Assembly: GCA_032433595.1 (NCBI GenBank)
Contig: JASWJB010000244.1
Span: 1-64,000, forward strand
Length of the DNA stretch: 64,000 nucleotides
Source: Conoideocrella luteorostrata
Lineage: Eukaryota; Ascomycota; Sordariomycetes; Hypocreales; Clavicipitaceae
Reading direction: 5' to 3'
The position numbers were made by a program, and so were the translations under genes. The notes under the pieces are model-generated. The model did no database searches and was not told where the DNA came from. It saw nothing but the letters and a program-made list of their open reading frames with translations. Positions 1 through 9,903 of the stretch are shown in pieces; the stretch's first letter is position 1; the number at the start of each line of letters is the position of its first letter.

Positions 1-216
1 TCCTTTTTATCTCTCTATCTCTCTCTCTCTCTTTTTTTTTTTTTTTTGCCGTGACCGCCGCTGCGACATGAAAAGTCGGCTCACATCGCGCGGAAAGCCC
101 GGCCAACGGCGCGTCGATTCGCCGGGTGGCCCCCCCCCCAATCATGGAATTCTGACTGGCAACTGGACGATGGTGCTGGAAAAGACTCCGATGCTTCGAG
201 CTCGGCTGCGGGGACA

Positions 217-295
217 CAGTAAATCTCAGGTCCAACCTATTGTCCCAGCCCCACTCTGGACCACCGCATCAACAGGTTGGACCTGAGATTTACTG
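217..295. repeat. Perfect 22-bp inverted repeat (hairpin)
   Basis: Bases 217-238 and 274-295 are exact reverse complements over 22 bp, separated by a 35-base loop. The arms carry AAATCTCAGGTCCAACCT and its complement. No gene lies next to it, so a terminator role is not supported. It may be the folded end of a small transposable element. Confidence 0.9.
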
Positions 296-546
296 GAACC
301 CCGCACAGCGCTACGCTTAGGTCCACAGATGGTCCCGGAGAGTTGGCAACGCGTGTACAAGCCCTTCAGCGCGGCAGAGAGTAGATATTATTTTTGTTCA
401 TAGTCTAGGAGGTTCAAGCCGTGGAACATGGACGTTTAAGAACATCATACCAAACAAAGAGGCATCCATTGCACACAGAGGCCTGAAGACGATCTAGCAG
501 GTACAGTTTAACGAAATCGAAGAGGTTCTAGCTGTAAAGATGCTTA

Positions 547-581
547 GCTTGCTGTGCTTGCTGTGCTTGCTGTGCTTGCTG
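547..581. repeat. 9-bp tandem repeat (GCTTGCTGT)
   Basis: Almost four head-to-tail copies of GCTTGCTGT with no internal change. It is a simple minisatellite in non-coding DNA. Confidence 0.9.
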
Positions 582-902
582 GCACCCTACGTGTTGGAAT
601 TGCAAGCATATTAGTATGTGTTATTGTTGTTACTTATAATGCTGATAATAAATAATGTCTATTCCGTACAGAAAAGTGGTTCCACTCGCAGACTTGCGAC
701 ACAACTAATCCACCTACACATCTGACGATTCCTGTCTTTGCAAATGCCGGAAATGCACAAAAAAAAATCACTGTCTCTAGTGATCCAGAGAGAGGGGGGG
801 GGGGGATATCTACGCAGTGGGCTAGGGAGCCAGTTAGGCGGCTGAATTCGTTCGCAGCTAGGATATTGGTTAGGCTGGTGAAGGAATTAGCCGGGCGGTT
901 GG

Positions 903-962
903 CTTGGGTTCTAGGCAGACTACCGAATTCGTTCCTGATCGGATTGACGAGGCGGTGGACTG
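903..962 (-). repeat. Dispersed repeat R1, copy a
   Basis: About 58 bp here match 6681-6738 in inverted orientation with a handful of mismatches. The shared core is CGCCTCGTCAATCCGAT followed by AGGAACGAA. At the other locus a second, more diverged unit follows (about 6768-6815). I do not recognise the parent element. Confidence 0.75.
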
Positions 963-1019
963 GCATACGGACGGGCTCCTGGATTTGCTGGTGCGTGAAC
1001 TGCTTTTCAAGGTCTTGAA

Positions 1020-1410
1020 TCTGTTGCTGCTGGGACTAAATTTGCTGGTGTTGCTGCTCGGTTCGTTGGTGTTGCTGGTGTTGCTGGTGTTGCTAGTGCG
1101 CAAGCTGTTTTTGAAGATTAGTTGCTGCTGGGACTAATCTGCTAGTGTTGCTAGATTCACTGCTCAGTTTGCTGGTGTTGCTGCTGCGCACATGACCTCT
1201 ATCGTTCGGATCGCATCGTCCGCAGTAACATCGTCCGTAGCAACATCGTCCGTAGCAATATTATCTATAGCGACGTCGTCCGTAGTAGGATCGTCCGTAG
1301 TAGGATCGTCCGTAGCAGGATCGTCCGCGCAGCATCGTGAGGCAACAAAACCTTCACGGCAGCAGCAACAGCAGCATCGTCCGCGCAGCATCGTCCGCAG
1401 CAACATCGTC
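1020..1410. repeat. Degenerate minisatellites
   Basis: Bases 1020-1170 are imperfect repeats of TTGCTGGTG. Bases 1225-1410 are imperfect repeats of about 15 bp around CATCGTCCGTAGCA. Both give long artificial open frames on the two strands (Thr/Asp-rich or Ser/Val-rich), which should not be read as genes. Confidence 0.8.
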
Positions 1411-1445
1411 GTCATTAAATTGATATCAAGTCAGCGGGAATAGAA

Positions 1446-2370
1446 TTGCGAGATGTTATAAGGACTTTAGGTCGAATCGATCTCGATCAATTAGGTAGCG
1501 AATGCAGCCGTGTTGTCGCTGTGGCTGGAAACGGTGTAAAAGGGTTCAGCGTCGGCGACGGAGTAGCAGGCCTGCATTGCAACAAAAGCGCAGCCCAAAG
1601 CATCCATCATGAGACACCTGCATCTCGACATGAGCGTCGAAACCGCCGCCTCACTGCCTGTAGCTTACGTTACGGCATACTATTCTCTGTTCGAGTTGGC
1701 CAAAACGCGACCTGGTGAGACGGTTCAGGTGCACGTCGCGACCGGTGTGCTGGCCGGAAACCGTGGTGTTGTTGTGTGCTGGGGTGCGGAGTACTGTAGT
1801 GGATATGTGTGGATTACCCACAGGCACCAAGGGAAACGATACGTGGCCTCTGGGCCTGAGTCAGGAATCCGAGACAAGGGCGTCCCGGATTATAGGGATA
1901 CAATTAGGGGGATTTGGACGAGGCCGCCAGACGAGAAATTCTTCTTCCATCATCACCGCAACACAGCTCTTGCCATCGTAGCACGTGAATTTGAACGTCT
2001 GCAATTGCTCCCAATAGGTGTTGATGTCATCATAAACTCCCGTCGCCGGCGGAACGCATCGCTTGACATGGAATTGTGTTGGTTCCCCCGGACGACCCAT
2101 AGGGGCTTGGGAAACAAGAACATGTTTGTTAACGCTGGTTTCGAAATGCAACGTTTGGCATAAAAGTGACCTTTTGCAACGTTTGATCTAGTGGATTTGA
2201 TTCGCGCAAGGCATGCAGTGTGTGGCACGATATGGGGGCAGAATTCTACAATTACTGGATCTTGGCTGCGTTAAAATCCCATCAGCCATCAAATCGTACA
2301 CCATGGCCGACACTGTCAAAGCCCTACAGCTCATGCAGTCTGGAAAGTATCTGCTCCCTCCGATAAAAAG
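1446..2370 (+). pseudogene. Decayed enoylreductase domain of a reducing polyketide synthase, split by a repeat
   Basis: Two frames together carry the expected enoylreductase landmarks. First come LGRIDLDQLGSEC and GVKGFSVGDGVAGLH (from 1464), then MSVETAASLPVAYVTAYYSL and FELAKTRPGETVQVHVATG (1630-1755). The C-terminal part of such a domain returns at 2215-2370, with a motif resembling YTMADTVKALQLMQSGKY. In living reducing PKSs these segments are one continuous NADPH-dependent domain that reduces the enoyl intermediate. Here the frame changes near 1590, and the stretch between about 1795 and 2160 is replaced by foreign sequence, dispersed repeat R2. No ketosynthase or other PKS domain is visible nearby, so only a fragment survives. 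A stand-alone quinone-oxidoreductase-like protein is a less likely source. Confidence 0.7.
1795..2010 (+). repeat. Dispersed repeat R2, copy a (inside the PKS remnant)
   Basis: About 200 bp match the reverse strand of 23520-23725, visibly above 70 percent identity. The match shows both as DNA (GATACGTGGCC, CTGGGCCTGAG, CCATCATCAC, AACACAGCTCT) and as peptide (DTWPLGL and GRQTRN in one strand, DGKSCV in the other). The insertion interrupts the enoylreductase remnant. The parent element is not recognised. Confidence 0.75.
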
Positions 2371-2515
2371 GTACCACAAAGCCCCTCGGATACCCAGTGC
2401 TCTTCTTCTATCTAGCAGGCGAATTAATAATAATGACTAGCGACTATTTGCGTTCCTCCGACACCTATAAAAGTAAGATAGCCACGGTAGAGGGGATGAT
2501 GTCTCCGTAGTTCCA

Positions 2516-3330
2516 ATCATGTTGCGTCGAATGAAGAGTCGCGACAGGGTCATATGTGACTCGTACCAGGCGTCCTCAACTGGTGAGTCCGAGACGATGG
2601 CCAAAATACGCCCTTGGCCAAGTCATTTGGCCCCCCCACACATGGAGTCTCGGCTCTCCTACCTACCCGACGCAGCTGACCGGATTGCGCGTCACATGTA
2701 TGCCACGATCTCCAACCTACCTCTTCTTCTCGAGTCGCATCGACACTGGGGAGCCGGTCGGGATCATCGCTACCCCTATGAGAACCGTGCTCGGCAACCG
2801 AACGAGTAGAAAACGGCTGTCTGGTGACCAAGAAATGGCTTGCGCGGTTCCTGGCAACATTGGCGCGCGCAAGGTGAAGGCGCTACGGTCATCAATCATA
2901 TTGTTCAGAGTCGACGACAATCAAGCCCATAATGCCGGGGTGAGATCAATCGGACAGATAGGCTAGCTGGTGTCCACTGGGCGCCTCGATTATCCTCTCA
3001 TAGCCGGTGTTGGTGTGGAGTATGGAGATGCAAGCAATGGGGTTCGTTTCGAGCAAGCCGCGGATGCCAACTCGTACTGCTTCGTGAGGTTCGGTGGGAC
3101 AAACGGATGCCTTTGAAGCTGTGCTCGGTTTCTCGAATGCACAGCAGGCAAACGCGGACCGAAAGTGATTTCGTACTTGATGGAAGTGCTTTCGAAGACG
3201 AGAGACGAAGCGACGACTGGCTTATCGGCGACAAAGAAGGGCATCCTCATAGGGCAAGGAAGGAGTGGAGGGCCAAAGCCGGCGCTGCTGAGGACGCCAG
3301 GTGAGAAGGGAGTTTATGAAGAGACAAACT
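2516..3330 (+). pseudogene. Unidentified decayed coding stretch
   Basis: Several plus-strand frames contain protein-like runs that continue each other after frame changes, for example PLIAGVGVEYGDASNGVRF and SYCFVRFGGTNG (2995-3105), then YLMEVLSKTRDEATTGLS (3175-3230). Stops and shifts break it into short pieces. I do not recognise the family. The plus strand is favoured because the pieces join in order, but this is an inference. Confidence 0.35.
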
Positions 3331-3689
3331 CAGATGCGATGCGGAGAGACTACAAAACACGGAAGACGAATAGAAATGGAACAGGGGGACGTGGGGTCCA
3401 TATATCATCGTGTCCACAAGCTGCGCTCTCACCGCAGCAGCCGTCTGATAGCCAGGCCATATACGGAGTACTCCGTACGGAGTGGCCGTCGCGAGGCTAG
3501 CCACCTCAACAACAACATCAATACGATTTGGACCTATACTCTTCGTCGCTAGCATGGTGGCATCAGCCGTCTTTATGAACCCTCGCTCCGCCGCCCACCA
3601 TTGTCAATGATTCGATCCCATCTACGCTCCATGGCCACACGTCACCCCTGACACAGCGAAAAGAAAACATGCTAATCCTCCAGGCCGTC
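3331..3689. other. Intergenic, with a TACGGAGTACTCCGTA palindrome
   Basis: No gene seen. Bases 3463-3478 form a perfect 16-bp palindrome made of two facing copies of the TACGGAGTA motif that recurs throughout the window. Confidence 0.6.
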
Positions 3690-4520
3690 CCAACCCTATT
3701 TAATATTGCCGTCATTAGTATCCCCTTCGACTCCGCAGCCGCCCACCATCCCGGTGCCCGCGTCTTGGTCCCCGCGCCATTCGCACCGATTCTGCTTGCC
3801 ACCTGCCATCTCGAAGCTTCCCATCACTGAGCAGGCGTCAACCCCGTACAGGTCATGGGCTACCATTCCCGACTGCGGTGACGTACCCATAACGCCCATC
3901 AACAGCAACATCGCGTTGAAGCAACTAACCATGGCACCGGAAGAGCTGGGTGGGCCAACTGCACCCGCTTATAGCGACCGTGCTCCCCGCCCTACTAGTA
4001 CACTTCTGTTTCTCGGAGGAGACCTTTCCGTGGCCCTCCCGGCCCTCCGTGCTTTGCGAGACATGTATGGCCCAGCTGTTGTCCCTTCACTTTGATGCTC
4101 GTCTCGATACTCTTCACCCAGCATCGTGCCCAGCATCCGGGAATGGTCCGACCGAGTTCAATCACGGATCCAAGTTCTGGATGGCACATCAACAAGGTTT
4201 AACTCTCAACGGCTCTTTAGTCCACGCGGGCCTGCACACTCGTTTATCGGGTACCGGCTGGCAGACTTATCTCGACGATGACGAGCGAGGCTTCTCCCGC
4301 ATTGGGGCCGAAGATATGGATGACATTGGCATGCAAGGCATCATGTATCCTAGATTTAATAGCGCATTGGCCCCGAGGTCCCTGTTTACTTGAGCATAGA
4401 CATTGACGTCTCGGATCCTGCTTTTGCTCCCGGTACAGGTAGGTGCACCCGAAAGTGGAGGCTGGACAATGCGCGAGCTGATACGTATTATATCTGGCTT
4501 ACGAGATATTGCCGCACTGA
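3690..4520 (+). pseudogene. Agmatinase/arginase-family (ureohydrolase) pseudogene
   Basis: The pieces fall in family order on the plus strand but in at least four different frames: PFDSAAAHHPGAR (about 3720), PYRSWATIPDCGDVPITP (about 3847), FLGGDLSVALPALRAL (about 4010), HFDARLDTLHP (about 4088), FNHGSKFWMA (about 4157), SIDIDVSDPAFAPGTG (about 4391) and SGGWTMRELIRI (about 4455). Ureohydrolases hydrolyse guanidino compounds such as agmatine, using two manganese ions bound by His and Asp. Here two metal-ligand histidines are also lost: GGDHS reads GGDLS and DAH reads DAR. Frameshifts plus missing ligands make it a dead copy. The remnant ends near 4520 without the C-terminal third. Confidence 0.85.
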
Positions 4521-5324
4521 TGTATTGTTCTTCAAGCCAGTTGCAATGCACGAATACTCTTACTGCATCTTCGGCAAAGAGTCTAATTACATTGCGTACT
4601 GTTGTAACTATTGTTAATAGGCTATAGCTGTTTCACCATAGTCATTGGCTCTGTGATTGATTGGCCCTAAGGGACTTAGTGGTCGGCTATTAAAAATAGT
4701 TTATCTGAGCGATTTAAGAAAAGTTTTATGCGCATGGATTATACGGCGGTAAATGAGCCGAATCTTCGGGCAATAAACACGAAGGGTTTGTCTTGCTAGG
4801 CAAGTTTTTGGCCAGGAGTTTGATCAACGTGCGCGCTTCCCAGGCATCTCCTATTCTTTCCCCTGTAACCGTTTTCGCCGAGTCATACTGCTTAAACGAA
4901 ACCGAATTACAAGCGTGAGCTGTACCCATTCGTGTCAACGCGTCCCGCCCAAGTACGAGTAGCATGAATCGGTTCAAATGAGCGCGATGGGTGAAACTTG
5001 TTCACTTTGCATTGCAGAGACAGTCACAGAGAAATTAGGGTTAATTAAGGTTTAGTCGCATGCTTAGCATTATGCATTTTGCCGAACCTCCGGAATTGAT
5101 CGACACTTCATGACTTTTCTGCTTTTACAGCACTATGCTAAGAAATATAGATAACTCTACTCCGTACCATAATTGAAATATAAAAAGCACTCCCCCGGCA
5201 TCACAGAAAACCGTTCGCCTGAGACAGGCAGGCATTCTTGGTATACGCTCTGCGTATCCGCTTTTCAATCCATTATTCTGGTCTTTGAGAAAATCTCCCT
5301 ACAGTTAAAGCGGCAAGTACCTTT
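4521..5324. other. Intergenic / upstream region of the NADase gene
   Basis: No supported gene and no repeat recognised, apart from one TACTCCGTA motif (about 5159). It presumably contains the promoter of the gene starting at 5325. Confidence 0.5.
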
Positions 5325-6259
5325 ATGCAGGTGTCGCTCGTACTTTTGTCCTGGGTGCTTGGCTTTGCCGAGTTACCTCCGGCGGCTGCTCGCCATCCTC
5401 CGTGGCATGCAGTAGCTCGAGACACGGAAGTGCCGAGTGACTGTGTAGGCACCAACTATTCCGCGGCAGATGCTGGGACTTTTCACTGTGGCGATTGGCG
5501 CCTCGGACCAAAGGATCTTCCCCGTGCGGCAGCTCAAGGCTCCTCCGAGGATTACGAGTCCAAGGTTATGGGCTGTATATTGGCGGGCTACGACCGCTTG
5601 GGGGGCATGACAGCAGGCGGTCTCATTTCCAACTTCACCGTGAAGGTGAACGGGTATTGGCGTTATCCTAAAGCGGATGGATTTTCCGCCAAGCCTAATG
5701 GTAAAGCGGACACCGAGACAAAAACCTTGAAGAAAAACGACTACGTGGATCGATTTGGTTCTGAAGCCGGTATGTAAAGAAGCTATTTACCCCATAATAT
5801 TTTACGAAAGAGGATACAGGGACATACAAAAAGTCTAACACATTCTACTCTCCTTTGCTAGGCTACTTTCTTGCTCCCGCCGGCACTCTGTATAAACAGA
5901 GGTCTATTCCACCGTCCAATCTCAACACCCAGTCGCCTGAGGGGGCCAAACATCCAAACTTCTTCGGCTACCGCGTCAATGAACCGTTCAGTGTTACTGC
6001 GGGGGGTATCGCACCCTGGTTTGGACAACCAGGAGGCGGAGAGCAGTTCCACACGACGGCTTCCGGAAACATCTCAGATTTGATCAAGACAGGCAAACTC
6101 GTGAGGGTCCAGGCACGAGAGCTATGGGACAGTGGGAAGCTGAAATGCATGTCAGATGGTAAGAAGGAGCCAGCGCCAGAGCCAGCGCCAGAGCCTCCGA
6201 AAAGAAGACCCCTCCCCTGGCCTGGTACTGGAATCGATCATACTGGAGTCGAAGATTAG
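5325..6259 (+). CDS. Secreted TNT-domain NAD+ glycohydrolase
   Basis: Two exons, 5325-5769 and 5862-6259, joined by a 92-bp intron (GTATGT...TTGCTAG), give 280 residues. Residues 1-22 look like a signal peptide (basic-free start, Leu/Val core, Ala-rich end). Residues 140-230 match the TNT (tuberculosis necrotizing toxin, formerly DUF4237) domain in order: DRFG (142-145), the Ala-Pro-Ala-Gly turn after the splice site, Arg162 before SIPPSNLN, and PWFGQPGGG (200-208). Enzymes of this family split NAD+ to nicotinamide and ADP-ribose. Fungal members include conidial surface NADases. Arg162 and Gln204 are my candidates for the catalytic pair. The C-terminus is a short Pro/Glu repeat (PAPEPAPEP) and a basic-Pro tail. 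Six cysteines lie in the mature chain, five of them in the N-terminal half (40, 55, 84 among them). The gene stands alone, with no immunity-type neighbour. The frame is intact across the splice, so it is probably functional. Confidence 0.85.
5770..5861 (+). other. Intron of the TNT NADase gene
   Basis: It starts GTATGT and ends GCTAG. Removing it joins a Gly codon (G|GC) and restores the conserved run from DRFG through the Gly-Tyr-Phe that opens the second half of the domain. The unspliced frame stops after six bases. Confidence 0.9.
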
Positions 6260-7118
6260 ACAAGATTTCCAACGCAGGAAACAGTGAGCACCACCTGTGC
6301 CCGAAGGGGCGTCGTGCGGGGGGGCCTCTTTGCCGAAGAGATTGTTTGACCATGCGATTGGACTTGAACTGATTTGGTCAAGTCAAGTAGTTACGTTTAT
6401 TAGCTATGTGAGGGTTAGCTCTAGCCCGACTGTTCAAGTAGATCAAAAAGTTATCTCCCCCCTTTCGTGCTAGAGTTGTGTCTTTGTCTTTGTTCCGAGT
6501 CTTACTCCTGTGCCTATTATGATCAAACTGCTTTACCGACCTGTCAAATAGCCCGAGCAAGCGGGACAAGTGCATCAAGGTCGGGGCCGGCACCGCGCGC
6601 CGTGACAAGTGCGCATCTGGGCACCCAGCGGGCAGTTCGAGTACCTGCTTCCCGGCAAGGATATTCATCCCCTTCAAGCCCGCCGCCTCGTCAATCCGAT
6701 TAGGAACGAACTCAGCAGCCTGCCCAGGATCCAAGCCAGCAGCAGCCTATCCATGCGCCAGCCCGCTGCCTCGTCACTCCGATCGTGACCGAATGCAGTA
6801 GCCCACCTGGAATCCACGGAAGCTCCAGATTCGCCCGCCTCCCCAGCCCGCCACGGAACAAAATACATAGAATAGAAACGTGGAATATGCTGCTTGCCCA
6901 ATTGTTGTTGACATAGCAGCCCAATAATCTTGATGCATCTGCTTCAAAAAGACGAGTGGGTGGAGGCATCTTCGTGAGCTGGTCGGAATGGTTTGATGAT
7001 GTACCGACGTAAAGGGTCCATCATGCACTTCTTGGGTAGCCTCAAATATATGCCAGTCCCTGCCAGCAACGTTGGAAACGGCGAAAGTCTAATGGTAGTA
7101 ATTTCCAAAATGTGGTTT
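6260..7118. other. Intergenic with dispersed repeat R1 copy b
   Basis: No supported gene. Bases 6681-6738 are the inverted partner of 903-962, and a diverged second unit follows at about 6768-6815 (TGCCTCGTCACTCCGAT). The weak open frames on the minus strand simply translate these repeats. Confidence 0.6.
6681..6738 (+). repeat. Dispersed repeat R1, copy b
   Basis: Same sequence as the reverse strand of 903-962: CGCCTCGTCAATCCGAT, AGGAACGAA and ATCCAAGCC are shared. It lies downstream of the NADase gene. Confidence 0.75.
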
Positions 7119-7431
7119 GTAATTAGCACACCATAAAGACATCACCATATATTGAGACTAGAGATGCTTGTCAGGAAAATCAGTGCCGTAAATAGCTAGA
7201 AAGGTCACAAGGTCATATCACAGGGGTCATATCACAAGGTCATATCACAAGTTCAGGTCACAAGGTTACGAGGATACAAGGCCTGAAAAGTAACATAAAG
7301 AGGTGGCCTTCAGGCTCTTCAGGAAGTCGAGAATCATCATAAGCATTTCAATAAATTCAATCCATCTATCATTGCTAATCTCCACTGTTGCAAATTGCTC
7401 TTACATGCTCATGAAGGCACATAACGCAACA
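7119..7431 (-). mobile_element. Solo LTR-like element, family B, copy 1
   Basis: Read on the minus strand it starts TGTTGCGTTATGTGCC at 7431 and can be followed to a CA end near 7119 or 7169. An internal array around GTGATATGACC (7200-7260) is included. The first 90 bases match 24523-24616 (for example AGAGCAATTTGCAACAGTGG), and the first 28 match 51678-51651. No internal coding region or partner LTR is present, so it is probably a solo LTR. I found no convincing target-site duplication. Confidence 0.6.
7200..7268. repeat. Short tandem repeat (AGGTCATATCACA)
   Basis: Four imperfect copies of a unit of about 13-17 bp around GGTCATATCACA, inside the LTR-like element. Confidence 0.75.
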
Positions 7432-7965
7432 CCATCGCGATGACTACGGCAATGATTACGGGGCCGGTGATACAGTGGTTGCTACATGGCGAGCGGTGGC
7501 GGCGGAGACCCCTACTGTGAATCGCCTTACATTCGTACAATCAATTCAGATGATTCAGTCAGTTTGGTCTAAAGTAGGCTAGCTAGTTAGTCCAGACCCC
7601 CTTCGATAGAATTAACGGAGGAAGCGCCGCTGGTCGAATGGCATGCAAGAACGCTGTTCAATGTCATTCGAGGGAGCAAGCAAAAAACATAACGATGCGT
7701 TCGTTTAGGTCATGACTGTGAATATATTATACCACTGCGTCAAGTCAAGGCTTGTCTTTGCTCTCTGGAGGTTTTCCTTCATCGCCTTTCTATGCTTTGT
7801 TCTGGCATGAATCTTTGCTTTATGCAGAATTCCCTTTGTCTCTATGGCATACTTGAAATCATCACCAAGAAACTCCCTTTTCTCTACGACGTGCTTAAAA
7901 AAAAATCTTCACCAAAGAACTCCATTTTCTCTACCAAGTACTCCAAATCTTGACCAAGGAATAAA
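7432..7965. other. Upstream region of the Asp/Ser-repeat gene
   Basis: No gene seen. The last 150 bases contain a fourfold imperfect repeat of (A)TC(A/T)(A/C)CCAA(G/A)(A/G)A, such as TCACCAAGAAACTCC and TCACCAAAGAACTCC, directly before the start codon. This may be part of the 5' untranslated region. Confidence 0.5.
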
Positions 7966-9903
7966 ATGTCGTCCGTACCTACCCTCCCGCCTTCAGCCAA
8001 GAGACCCCACACGGAAAATAATGCCGCCATCCTCCCTTCAGCCAAGAAACTTAAGACGGAGGAGTATGGCATCGCGTGCTCTAGTCCGAGCTCTAACGCA
8101 GGCATAGAGGCTAATCTTGGCAATGAAGGAGCGTCTGATGAGATGATGGATGAGAATATGGGCGATGAGGAGGAGGAGGACAGTGGTGAGGAAAGATATT
8201 ATAGAACATGTGATGAGACCGAATGGGGCTCGAATTCACAAATGAGTTTCAGTTCGGACTCGACGGATGAAGCTAGAACCCCGCCTTTCGATAAGGAGTA
8301 TATTCACCCCGAGGACTGTTTGGGGACGAGTGCGAGAGTGTGTCAAGAAGAGGAAGAGCAGGAGCTAGACGACCAAGACACGTACAACTTGGTCAAGTAC
8401 GAACGGAAGGTTCGAGCGCGGAGAAGAAGGTTGCTCAAGCAGCTGAACGCCACCGCGTCTGTCCAGGGCCTGGAGGAGAAGATGGAGGATTTGAACTTGA
8501 CAAGAGCTAATGGAAAGACGACTGTCTCTCAAAAGGAAGAGATTTACGAGACCGATTCGGACAGCAGCGATTCGGACAGCAGCGATTCGGACAGCAGCGA
8601 TTCGGAAAGCAGCGATCCGGACAGCAGCGATCCGGACAGCAGCGATCTGGACAGTAGCGATTCGGATAGCAGCGATTCGGACAGCAGCGATTCGGACAGC
8701 AGTGATTCGGACAGCAGCGATTTGGACAGCGATTCCAAGGACTGGTCGAAGCCCGACGCGGTGAGGGGGTGGGAGTCGGCCGCGGATGGCTCGCGACTTC
8801 TGCCAGAGGCAATCGAGCTCGTGCTGGAGTTCTTCCAGGACCGCCCGTACCTGAACCGTGCCGAGTGCGAGGAGTACTGTCTCAAAGCATATCTAAATCT
8901 AAATCTAAGGAAGGGCGACAGCCCATACCAGGCCCAGGAGCGGCCGCTCAGCTTGCACGCGTACCCATCCGAGAGCCAGTTCCGCAACAGCTACATGGTC
9001 GAGATCTTAGACACGACCGTCACCAACCCGGCCCGTATGACCCAGTTCTACATAACTCCAGAGAAGCTAGATCAACTTCGCCATCTCGAGACCATATTGA
9101 TATACGGCGAGTTCGTCCCGAAATACGTCTATTTTGACCGCATGGGTCTGGCGCCCAAGCACTCGGAGGAGCTGTTTGTGTGGTGCATCGAATCCCCCGC
9201 CGGGCGCCCATTCGCGGCCGACTGCCACCGGCTCGGTCTGCGGGTCAATCACGGCAAGTACATCGGCATCCTGAAACATTTTGTCGACCTTGTATATGAG
9301 CCGCTAACGTTGCATACAAGGGGCGTTGGTGGTTCTGACGGCGTCAGTGGGCGGCAGGCCTGGCCCATGGTGCCGCATAACCCTCGCCTCGACGAGTACA
9401 ACATCATAATCCGGCCCGACTGGTCGGGCATCGCCTGCGTGTTGCTTTGGGAGGTGCCACCCGTCATGAGCCTTCCCTTCGGCGCTTCTCTCAGCGGCCT
9501 CCTGCGTCTGGAGGGATACCCACTACCAGACGTCGGCGTGGATGGCAACCCACTTCGCAGAGCCAATCCTTCCCTGTTTCTCACCTACAACCGCGAAGGG
9601 CGCGAGTTGGAGCGTCTCTGTATGTACTACCTGCGGGAGAAGATTTCGTTCCTCGCGGACGATGACCCCCTGTCCTGGCACCGCCTATTCGAGGCCATGA
9701 ATCAGGGCTTCGCGACGGCGGTTGACTTGGACGAGCTCGACCGTCTTTGCTACGCAAGGCAGGTCAACGAGCTGAAATGGGATTGGTTCCGGTTCGAGAT
9801 AAAGGCTGATGATGTCCCCGATGAGCGCCCAGTCGCCTACTGCGCAGAAAGCGAAAGCGGAGAAGAGAATGGCGACCCGGATGCGGATATGAACATAGAC
9901 TGA
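7966..9903 (+). CDS. Acidic nuclear-type protein with Asp/Ser repeats, unknown function
   Basis: One uninterrupted frame of 645 residues. The N-terminal 190 residues are disordered and charged. They hold two short basic Lys/Arg-Pro patches that could act as nuclear localisation signals (AKRPH near 13, AKKLK near 27) and an acidic run (GDEEEEDSGEE near 66). Residues about 196-255 are a tandem array of SDSSD-type units coded by the 15-bp unit GATTCGGACAGCAGC. Residues about 275-620 form a globular, compositionally normal domain rich in Trp, Tyr and Pro, with no motif that I can assign. The end is acidic again. Ser-Asp arrays are typical casein-kinase-2 substrates, which is an inference only. 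No family name can be given. Length, codon use and absence of stops support a real gene, probably lineage-specific. Confidence 0.8.
   Translation: MSSVPTLPPSAKRPHTENNAAILPSAKKLKTEEYGIACSSPSSNAGIEANLGNEGASDEMMDENMGDEEEEDSGEERYYRTCDETEWGSNSQMSFSSDSTDEARTPPFDKEYIHPEDCLGTSARVCQEEEEQELDDQDTYNLVKYERKVRARRRRLLKQLNATASVQGLEEKMEDLNLTRANGKTTVSQKEEIYETDSDSSDSDSSDSDSSDSESSDPDSSDPDSSDLDSSDSDSSDSDSSDSDSSDSDSSDLDSDSKDWSKPDAVRGWESAADGSRLLPEAIELVLEFFQDRPYLNRAECEEYCLKAYLNLNLRKGDSPYQAQERPLSLHAYPSESQFRNSYMVEILDTTVTNPARMTQFYITPEKLDQLRHLETILIYGEFVPKYVYFDRMGLAPKHSEELFVWCIESPAGRPFAADCHRLGLRVNHGKYIGILKHFVDLVYEPLTLHTRGVGGSDGVSGRQAWPMVPHNPRLDEYNIIIRPDWSGIACVLLWEVPPVMSLPFGASLSGLLRLEGYPLPDVGVDGNPLRRANPSLFLTYNREGRELERLCMYYLREKISFLADDDPLSWHRLFEAMNQGFATAVDLDELDRLCYARQVNELKWDWFRFEIKADDVPDERPVAYCAESESGEENGDPDADMNID
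8550..8742 (+). repeat. Coding 15-bp tandem repeat (Asp-Ser-Asp-Ser-Ser)
   Basis: About 12 imperfect copies of GATTCGGACAGCAGC within the gene above. Variants (GATCCG, GATCTG) change one codon without breaking the frame, so the array is under coding constraint. Confidence 0.9.

Larger units (their letters stand above)
1..1445. other. Repeat-rich stretch without a supported gene
   Basis: The stretch opens with a CT/T-rich low-complexity tract (about 1-48). It then holds a perfect inverted repeat, short tandem repeats and a dispersed repeat, all listed separately. The open frames here are made of low-complexity repeats (Thr/Asp and Leu/Val runs) and match no family I know. I see no gene that I can support. 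Confidence 0.6.

Noticed and set aside
1225..1410. Spaced direct repeats that could suggest a CRISPR array
   Set aside because: Units are 15 bp, imperfect and contiguous without unique spacers. This is a minisatellite in eukaryotic DNA.
8507..8987. Cys/Pro- or Ser/Leu-repeat frames opposite the Asp/Ser array
   Set aside because: They are antisense or shifted readings of the 15-bp repeat. Only the plus-strand frame extends into a normal protein.
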